Shown here: positions 1-5,509 of the stretch, in pieces
Layout: every line of letters starts with the position of its first letter
Position numbering within the stretch: position 1 is the stretch's first letter
Source of the DNA: Muribaculaceae bacterium
GTDB lineage: Bacteria; Bacteroidota; Bacteroidia; Bacteroidales; Muribaculaceae
Assembly: GCA_021443235.1 (NCBI GenBank)
Contig: JABUUJ010000044.1
Location: forward strand, 1-8,029
DNA length: 8,029 nt
Direction: 5' to 3'
Notes under the pieces: generated by a model
Told to the model about the DNA's origin: nothing
Database searches by the model: none
The model's input: only the letters and a program-made list of their open reading frames with translations
Program-made: the position numbers and the translations under genes

Positions 1-39
1 ATTTGAAATAATACTCATTTTATTTATTTTCAATAATTT

Positions 40-1161
40 ATGCCTATTTTAAGGGATGTGGTAAAATTTACGGGGAAGAACAAAGATGAACTCTTTACGC
101 TACCTCGCCCCGACGAAATTAAGGAGTACCTCGACAGGTATATCATCGGGCAGGACGAGGCCAAAAAAACTCTTTCGGTTGCTGTTTACAACCATTATAA
201 GCGCATTAATAGCAAAGAGTCCAAACTCTTGAATGGCGTTAAGTTAGAGAAATCCAACATCATTCTCCTTGGCGAGACTGGCTGCGGTAAAACGCTTCTG
301 GTAAAAACTATAGCCGACCTCCTTAACGTTCCGTTCTATATACAAGACTGCACCAAACTTACGTCAACAGGTTATGTGGGCGGCCACGCAGAGGATTGCC
401 TTGCCGGTCTTTTAAGCAATTGCGATGACTATGTGGCTGAGGCTGAGACTGGTATTGTAATGCTTGACGAGGGGGACAAAATCGCCAAAAAAAACGTGGG
501 CAGCTCCAAAAAAGATCAGTCGGGAGAGGGCGTTCAGCAATCCTTCCTCAAATTACTTGAGGGAGCGGTCGTTGACGTTAATGTTAACAAACCCTTCGGG
601 GATAGCATTCAGGTCGACACCTCAAACATCTTGTTCATTCTCTCGGGCGCTTTCGTGGGGCTGAAAGACATCATCAGGAAAAGGCGCGGCAAGGCAAAAA
701 TCGGTTTCAACTCGGCCAACAAGCAAGAGAATAAGGCCGAAAACGTGGAGCAATACACCACTCCGCAAGACCTCAAATCCTTTGGACTGATACCCGAATT
801 CATCGGTCGATTCCCGATTATTACCAACGTGGAAAGCCTCACCAAGGACGACCTTGTGAGAATCTTGGTTGAGCCCGAAAACTCAATCATTAAGCAATAT
901 ACCTCGTTGATGAAACTTGACAACGTCAACCTAACCTTCACGATTGATGCGCTCGACTATATCGCAACTCTCTCGTCAAACCTTGGTACTGGCGCCCGCG
1001 GACTCAGGGGCATCATTGAGTGCGTTATGCGCGACGTTATGTTTGAGGCTCCCAAGAAAGTTGCCGAAAGCAAGAACCCCGTAACCATTACAATAGACAA
1101 AGACTATGTGATGGAAATGACAGCAAAAAAATTTGGTGTCGACTGCTACCAGGCAGTTTAA
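40..1161 (+). CDS. clpX: ClpX-like AAA+ protein unfoldase without zinc-binding domain
   Basis: ClpX is a cytoplasmic hexameric ATPase that unfolds proteins and threads them into ClpP. Visible motifs: Walker A GETGCGKT (78-85), pore loop GYVG (111-114), Walker B IVMLDEGDKI (139-148) with catalytic Glu144, SGEGVQQ (161-167), VDTSNILFI (192-200), an IGF tripeptide (221-223) where ClpX carries its ClpP-docking loop, arginine finger in IPEFIGR (251-257) and sensor-2 GARGLR (318-323). The protein starts almost directly at the AAA+ core. The four-cysteine zinc domain that normally fills the first ~60 residues is absent, and an in-frame TAA at 34-36 shows that the ATG at 40 is not an internal start. 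The RKH substrate loop reads VNK (182-184), and the usual DEIDK is DEGDK. There is no Shine-Dalgarno sequence. G+C is lower than in the neighbours. ATPase competence looks intact. I infer a specialised paralogue, with a standard clpX elsewhere in the genome; the symbol marks homology only. Confidence 0.92.
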   Translation: MPILRDVVKFTGKNKDELFTLPRPDEIKEYLDRYIIGQDEAKKTLSVAVYNHYKRINSKESKLLNGVKLEKSNIILLGETGCGKTLLVKTIADLLNVPFYIQDCTKLTSTGYVGGHAEDCLAGLLSNCDDYVAEAETGIVMLDEGDKIAKKNVGSSKKDQSGEGVQQSFLKLLEGAVVDVNVNKPFGDSIQVDTSNILFILSGAFVGLKDIIRKRRGKAKIGFNSANKQENKAENVEQYTTPQDLKSFGLIPEFIGRFPIITNVESLTKDDLVRILVEPENSIIKQYTSLMKLDNVNLTFTIDALDYIATLSSNLGTGARGLRGIIECVMRDVMFEAPKKVAESKNPVTITIDKDYVMEMTAKKFGVDCYQAV

Positions 1162-1186
1162 CCACAGCTTTGTGAAAAAAGTTTCT

Positions 1187-1194
1187 TAACTTTG
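1187..1194 (+). promoter_or_regulatory. Bacteroidota-type -7 box (TAACTTTG) for the small secreted protein gene
   Basis: TAACTTTG matches the Bacteroides -7 consensus TAnnTTTG exactly. A TTTG at 1169-1172 could be the -33 element, but the 14-bp gap is shorter than usual, so that half is weak. Transcription would begin near 1200, giving an A-rich leader of about 30 bases before the ATG at 1233 with no Shine-Dalgarno sequence. This suggests the small gene has its own promoter and does not depend on read-through from the ClpX-like gene. Confidence 0.6.
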
Positions 1195-1232
1195 CATCCA
1201 TAAAAGTATCCAATAATAAAAAAGAAATTAAT

Positions 1233-1787
1233 ATGAAGACATTAGCAACTATCACACTCGGCATTCTGTGCGCGTTTTCTGCCTTGGCGCAGGAGATGTC
1301 GACCGACTACATCAACAGCTCTGAGGGCTTCAGAATTATCACTGTCAATTGCCCTATTTATTCGCCCGAAAGAGGCGGAAGCAGCACTTGCACAGGACTT
1401 TACACCTCCGACGGCAGAGTGCTTGTGCAGGCTATCTACGACACTCTCGGCTCGCGCTCGGGCTATTTCTACGTCAAAGAAGGCACCGAGGTAATCGCCA
1501 GCCGAGCACTTCAGGCCTTCGACGGCGCCTTGGTTTATTTCCCTTCTTCGGTCAAATCGATTGCGCCCGATGCTTTTACAAGCATTACGGCAAAATGCTC
1601 TGTTGTCTTGGGGCTCTATGACCACGCGACCGAAACTTCGCGCGTCAACTCCCCCGAGGTTGACCCCACCGACGCAACCGAGGTGGCGCGTTACACTATC
1701 GACGGCCGAATGATAACCGACCCGCAACCCGGCATCAACATCGTCCAGATGTCGAACAACACCGCAAAGAAAGTCTTAGAACGCTAA
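1233..1787 (+). CDS. small secreted protein with one BspA-like LRR unit and C-terminal tail
   Basis: This 184-residue protein is probably exported. A Lys start and hydrophobic stretch (4-17) lead to a likely signal-peptidase I site after ALA (17-19). Residues 81-116 (VKEGTEVIASRALQAF, then FPSSVKSIAPDAF) read like about one and a half units of the BspA-type leucine-rich repeat, in which a SSVxxI step is followed by an AF pair. The final ~36 residues (YTIDGRMI, then PGINIVQMS, ending in KKVLER) resemble the short C-terminal tails common on exported Bacteroidales proteins. Four cysteines occur in the protein: one inside the signal peptide (13) and three in the mature part (40, 53, 122). No enzyme motif is visible and I do not recognise a named family. 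It lies 71 bp after the ClpX-like gene and converges on the LRR gene. Function is unknown; surface binding or adhesion is a guess from the repeat type. Confidence 0.85.
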   Translation: MKTLATITLGILCAFSALAQEMSTDYINSSEGFRIITVNCPIYSPERGGSSTCTGLYTSDGRVLVQAIYDTLGSRSGYFYVKEGTEVIASRALQAFDGALVYFPSSVKSIAPDAFTSITAKCSVVLGLYDHATETSRVNSPEVDPTDATEVARYTIDGRMITDPQPGINIVQMSNNTAKKVLER

Positions 1788-1810
1788 CACTTTTTCCCCA
1801 CACCATAAAA

Positions 1811-1844
1811 TGAGGGGCTGTGCCATTACCGGCACAGCCCCTCA
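1811..1844. terminator. strong hairpin terminator between convergent genes
   Basis: A 14-bp perfect inverted repeat (TGAGGGGCTGTGCC at 1811-1824, complement at 1831-1844) encloses a 6-base loop. It sits in the 78-bp gap between two converging stop codons. Read on the minus strand the stem is followed by TTTTATGG, so it best fits an intrinsic terminator for the LRR gene. On the plus strand the bases after the stem (AATGCGTTATG) are not U-rich, so termination of the small gene there would depend on the stem alone. Confidence 0.85.
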
Positions 1845-1865
1845 ATGCGTTATGTAACACTGTGG

Positions 1866-4800
1866 TTACTTGATTACTTCCTTGGTGACAGTGGCACCCT
1901 GGCGACGTATCACGATGGTGCCTGATGCCGGGTTGTCGATGCGCTGACCTTGCAGGTTGAAGTATTCAACGGGAGCGTTCTCATCGTCAACCTTCACGTC
2001 GTTGATGCCCGAGCAGTCAAACGGCTTGGTGTAGATAATAGTGTTGGGGAAACGCTCGTTCTGCATTGTGCACACGAGGTTCTTGATCGCGGTGCTCAGG
2101 TTGAAGCGTGTAACGCCGTTTTCAATGAAGTACTCGTCGTCGCGGTAGAGTTCCTCGCCTTCAAGCTCGCCGCTTTCGGTATTTAGCACGGGTTTGCCCA
2201 CCCACCAGCGGTAAACGGTCTCGTAGCCATCAATCACAGCCTCACTGCTCAAGTCCACTTTGTGGTCGATAAGCTCAACCGAGACTTCGGCCTGATTGGT
2301 GTAAACAAAGTTGTAGCAAGTGCTCCTGAGGTCAAGAGGCAACGTCGAGAGTCTGAAGTAGTTACGGTCTATGTTGAGCACCAGCGGGTAGGTTAGCGCT
2401 CTGGCGTTGATGCTCGAGAGCTTGTTGTCATAGAGGTTGAGTTGCTGCAGGCCAGGCGTCTGCGTCAGGTCGATGCTCTCAAGCTGGTTCTGGCCCAGGA
2501 AGAGGTCGCCCAGAATGTAGTTCTTGTCGGCCTTGAACTCCGTGAGGTTGTTGCGCTCCACAGCCACCTGCCACAGTTTCTTGTTGGCCGAGATGTCAAA
2601 CGAGGTAATCTTGTTGCCGGTAAGGCGCACCGAAACCAGTTCGGGATACTTCGAGATATCCATCTTGGTGAGCTTGCCGTTCTGTATCGAAAGCTCAAGG
2701 AGCGATGTGCTGGGCAGGATGAGTTGCTCGTCGCTAATGCTGGTACCATCGAGGGTGAGGGTGGTCACATACTTCATGTTAGAGCCGTCAAACGAGCTGA
2801 TTGTGGCGCCAGTGATGCTGAACACTTTCAGGTAGTCGTCCTCGTCATAGGTGTAAACCTTCACTTCGCGTCCGGCAACTGTTATAGCCTCAAAGGTTGT
2901 GTACTTATTGCCGAGCGTGTATTGCTCCAGGCCTGTGCCGTCACCGTTCCAGTCGATGAAGATTGTGCTCTTTTCCTGTGTCGATGCCAGCGACAGGGTC
3001 GCGGTCTGTCCGCCAGTGGGAGTCACAAACTTAGCCACCAGGTTGGTGGGGATGAGCGAAGGCTCAACATTGGTGGTGCGCAGCACGTTGTCGCCGGCAA
3101 ACTGCGGGAACGCCTCGTGGCTAATCTCGCAGTAGATAGCGCCACACTCGGTGTTGATGAAGTTGAACGCGCCGCCTTCGCCAGTATAGTCCACGCCATT
3201 AACGAGAACCGTTCCGTCGAGCTTCTTCCATGCATATTGCGTGATCTTGCCGTCAATGGTGATGTTCTGGTTCGACAGGTCCACGCCGGGTGCCTTGGGC
3301 GAGATGCTGATGTTGTGCTGCGGAGCGTAGTCAAAGTTGTCGCCCATAGCGAGAGCATCAATCGGTAGCGTAGCCAGTGTGAACTTGTTGTCGCTCAGGT
3401 CAAGGTTCTCAAGCACATTGGTCTCGGGAGCAACATACGACTCAATCTGGTTGTGCGATGCGTTGAGCGTCTTCAGTGCCGAGCAGTAGTTGACCTTGAG
3501 CTCGGTGAATCTGTTGTAGGAGATATCAACGTAGCTCATTCGCTCGCAGTCGGTGAAGTTCATCGTCTCAATGCTGTTGTGAGAGATGTCATAGTACTCA
3601 ACGGCGCCCACGTTCTCAAGGAACTGCAGGCTGGTGATGCCGTTGCCCGACAGGTCGATGTGGGTGAGCACGTTCTTGCCATAGCTGGGGTTATTGCCGC
3701 GCAGCGAGAAGTCTCCGAAGTTGTTACCGTTGAGTTGCAGCGACTGCAGGCAACGGTTCCACTGCAAGTCGAGTGCCTGCAGGCTTGTGCCGGTCATGCG
3801 CAGGTCAATGAGCTCTTTCATTGCGGTCACGTCGGCGTTGGCGAGCGCTGTATTATCGACTGCCAGCGCGGTGAGTGTGCTGCCGTCTTTCACATATAGC
3901 TTGGCGAGCTTGCCTTCAGCCGCCACCTTGGCGGTCACGTTGGGTTGTGCGGGCATAGTTGCCGATGTGGCGGTATATGCCACCTTGTTGCCATCGCCAT
4001 AGTCAACATAGAACTCAATGGGCGACTGGGCGGTTGCGCCTGCGATGCCCACGCTCATGCTGATGTCGCTGCCCACAGCGCCAGCGGGTGTGAATGTGAA
4101 CTTGAGGTCGTCAAGGCCATATTCTTCCTGCGATTTAACCTTGAACTTGCAAGTCTGAAGGTCGGCGTAGGGGAACAGCGAGTTGGCGTAGGCCACAATC
4201 ACGCTGTCGGCAATCACCTCGTGGATAATCACTAATCCCTCGTCGGTAAATGTAAACTGCGACGGGTCAAGCTCGTAGGGGTTCTGAGGGTCGTCCTCGC
4301 TCACGCCAAACACGGTTGCCCAGGTCTGCGACCCTTCGCGCATTACGCGTTGTCTGAGGTCGAGGGGGGTGTTCACGCAGTAAGAGCGGGGCACGCTCAT
4401 CGCATTTTGGGTATATTCATACTCCAGCCACGAGTCCTGGTCAAGTGGCAGCGTGTTGAAGTCGAAGTAGTTCTTTGAGAGGTTCACGCTCGACAGCTCC
4501 TTGTTGTTGCTCAGGTCGATAGTGCTCAGATTGTTATTGTGTGCCCACAGGGTGTTTAGATGCGGATTGTGAGTCACGTCAAGGCTGGTGAGCTGGTTGT
4601 TGTGAGCAAACAGGTAGTACAGGTTGGGGCAGTGCGACAGGTCAATCTCACTGAATTTGCCGCGGCGACCGCCTATGTATAGTTGCCCAAGGTTGGTCGA
4701 CTTGCTCAAGTCGAGGCTCGTCACATAAGAGCCCGACACATTGAGGATGCGCAACTCGCTGTTCTTGCTCACGTCGACCGAGCTCACGCCTGTGTCGTCA

Positions 4801-5477
4801 ATCGACAGACGCAGCAGGTCGGGGCATCCCGACGGGTCGATGTGTGTGAGGCTGGGGGTGTACATCGCGTCAAACGATGCCATGCTGGGATAATCGCTCA
4901 GGTTAAACGACTGGTCAAGGTTGCCGGTGATGCTGATGTCGAGGATGGTGAGCAACGGTTTGTTGCCGCCTATCTTGAGCGGCGCCTTGTCGTAGGGGTT
5001 GTCGCTTAGGTAGCACGCCTGCAGCCCCGAGAGCTCGCTCAGGTCAAGGCTCTCAAGCACGTTGTGGTTGAGCGAGAGAAACAGGATGGGCGTGGGGTCA
5101 TAAAACTTGATGTCGGTGATATAGCAGCCATCGCCATTGAAATACTCGATAGAGCCTCTCTCACCATAAATCTTCACTGTGCCCGCCGACGATACCTGGC
5201 ACGAAATCTCGGTGCCTTTAATCGTCTCGCTTTCCTTGTCAACACTCGCGGGAATAATCTTGGCCTCGATTGCGCCATATCCGCAGTCAACATCAACAAA
5301 GCAAGTATCGGTGCCGCCAAGCACTATCGAGAAATTGTTGGTCGAGCCTTGCTGTTCATAGTAGGTGGTCTTGAACGATATCAGCAACTCTGGTTCCTGG
5401 GCCGATGCCGTTGCAGTTGCCATAACTGCCATTGCGACTATGGCAAGAGCACGATAATAATGATTCTTAATATTCAT
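1866..5477 (-). CDS. large secreted leucine-rich-repeat protein, three tandem composite modules
   Basis: This 1203-residue exported protein has an N-terminal signal peptide (hydrophobic 11-21, cleavage near ASA at 24-26). It carries three blocks of roughly 21-residue leucine-rich repeats of the form LxxLDLSxNxxLxxLxxxxN (about 136-346, 555-707 and 903-1049), which should fold as curved solenoids. Each block closes with the same cap: NYFDFNTLPLD (336-346), NKFTLATLPID (697-707), NYFRLSTLPLD (1039-1049). Each block is preceded by a beta-rich head with a VDYGDG-like turn (61-68, 489-496, 839-847), and each cap is followed by a beta-rich domain that looks Ig-like. The C-terminus (1168-1203; YFNLQGQRI, then ending in KEVIK) is a tail typical of exported Bacteroidales proteins and may be a sorting signal. 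No catalytic motif is seen, so binding to a protein or glycan ligand is inferred. It follows the protease gene by 32 bp with no -7 box seen in between, so it is probably co-transcribed with it. Confidence 0.93.
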   Translation of the reverse strand: MNIKNHYYRALAIVAMAVMATATASAQEPELLISFKTTYYEQQGSTNNFSIVLGGTDTCFVDVDCGYGAIEAKIIPASVDKESETIKGTEISCQVSSAGTVKIYGERGSIEYFNGDGCYITDIKFYDPTPILFLSLNHNVLESLDLSELSGLQACYLSDNPYDKAPLKIGGNKPLLTILDISITGNLDQSFNLSDYPSMASFDAMYTPSLTHIDPSGCPDLLRLSIDDTGVSSVDVSKNSELRILNVSGSYVTSLDLSKSTNLGQLYIGGRRGKFSEIDLSHCPNLYYLFAHNNQLTSLDVTHNPHLNTLWAHNNNLSTIDLSNNKELSSVNLSKNYFDFNTLPLDQDSWLEYEYTQNAMSVPRSYCVNTPLDLRQRVMREGSQTWATVFGVSEDDPQNPYELDPSQFTFTDEGLVIIHEVIADSVIVAYANSLFPYADLQTCKFKVKSQEEYGLDDLKFTFTPAGAVGSDISMSVGIAGATAQSPIEFYVDYGDGNKVAYTATSATMPAQPNVTAKVAAEGKLAKLYVKDGSTLTALAVDNTALANADVTAMKELIDLRMTGTSLQALDLQWNRCLQSLQLNGNNFGDFSLRGNNPSYGKNVLTHIDLSGNGITSLQFLENVGAVEYYDISHNSIETMNFTDCERMSYVDISYNRFTELKVNYCSALKTLNASHNQIESYVAPETNVLENLDLSDNKFTLATLPIDALAMGDNFDYAPQHNISISPKAPGVDLSNQNITIDGKITQYAWKKLDGTVLVNGVDYTGEGGAFNFINTECGAIYCEISHEAFPQFAGDNVLRTTNVEPSLIPTNLVAKFVTPTGGQTATLSLASTQEKSTIFIDWNGDGTGLEQYTLGNKYTTFEAITVAGREVKVYTYDEDDYLKVFSITGATISSFDGSNMKYVTTLTLDGTSISDEQLILPSTSLLELSIQNGKLTKMDISKYPELVSVRLTGNKITSFDISANKKLWQVAVERNNLTEFKADKNYILGDLFLGQNQLESIDLTQTPGLQQLNLYDNKLSSINARALTYPLVLNIDRNYFRLSTLPLDLRSTCYNFVYTNQAEVSVELIDHKVDLSSEAVIDGYETVYRWWVGKPVLNTESGELEGEELYRDDEYFIENGVTRFNLSTAIKNLVCTMQNERFPNTIIYTKPFDCSGINDVKVDDENAPVEYFNLQGQRIDNPASGTIVIRRQGATVTKEVIK
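2022..5381 (-). repeat. threefold head + LRR + cap + beta-domain module in the LRR protein
   Basis: At protein level the LRR protein divides into three diverged copies of one module: residues ~33-446 (4140-5381), ~458-808 (3054-4106) and ~811-1152 (2022-3047). Each runs in the order beta head with an aspartate/glycine turn, LRR solenoid, TLP(L/I)D cap, and C-terminal beta domain. Cap-to-cap distances are 361 and 342 residues. The copies are clearly diverged in sequence and no long nucleotide repeat was noticed, which points to old duplications. Module boundaries are approximate and were set by eye. Confidence 0.7.
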
Positions 5478-5509
5478 TTTGCGGTAAATTTCTATATTTT
5501 TGTATGTAT
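5478..5509 (-). other. short intercistronic leader between protease and LRR genes
   Basis: The 32-base gap separates the protease stop (5510-5512) from the LRR start codon (5475-5477). It is A/T-rich, contains no match to TAnnTTTG, no terminator hairpin and no Shine-Dalgarno sequence before the LRR ATG. This supports one transcript covering both genes, with translation of the second starting from an A-rich leader as is usual in Bacteroidota. Confidence 0.6.

Noticed and set aside
2..32. Possible promoter for the ClpX-like gene: TTTG at 2-5, then 19 bases, then TATTTTCA at 25-32
   Set aside because: Spacing fits, but the -7 half matches the consensus poorly, and the implied start of transcription would fall on the ATG. 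The real promoter is probably outside the window.
487..495. Run of eight A followed by C inside the ClpX-like gene, a possible slippery site or phase-variable tract
   Set aside because: The heptamer A-AAA-AAC is in register for -1 slippage, but the shifted frame stops after about 20 codons, the main frame is intact, and no stimulatory structure was seen.
1163..1174. CACA-GCTT-TGTG small inverted repeat after the ClpX-like stop codon
   Set aside because: Only a 4-bp stem with no U-tract on the plus strand, and it overlaps the candidate -33 region, so it is not a credible terminator.
2442..3368. 308-codon open frame on the plus strand opposite the LRR gene
   Set aside because: It is antisense to a well-supported coding frame, its translation shows no recognisable domain, and it has no promoter or leader. 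It is a codon-bias shadow, as are the other plus-strand frames opposite the LRR and protease genes (e.g. 6650-7270).
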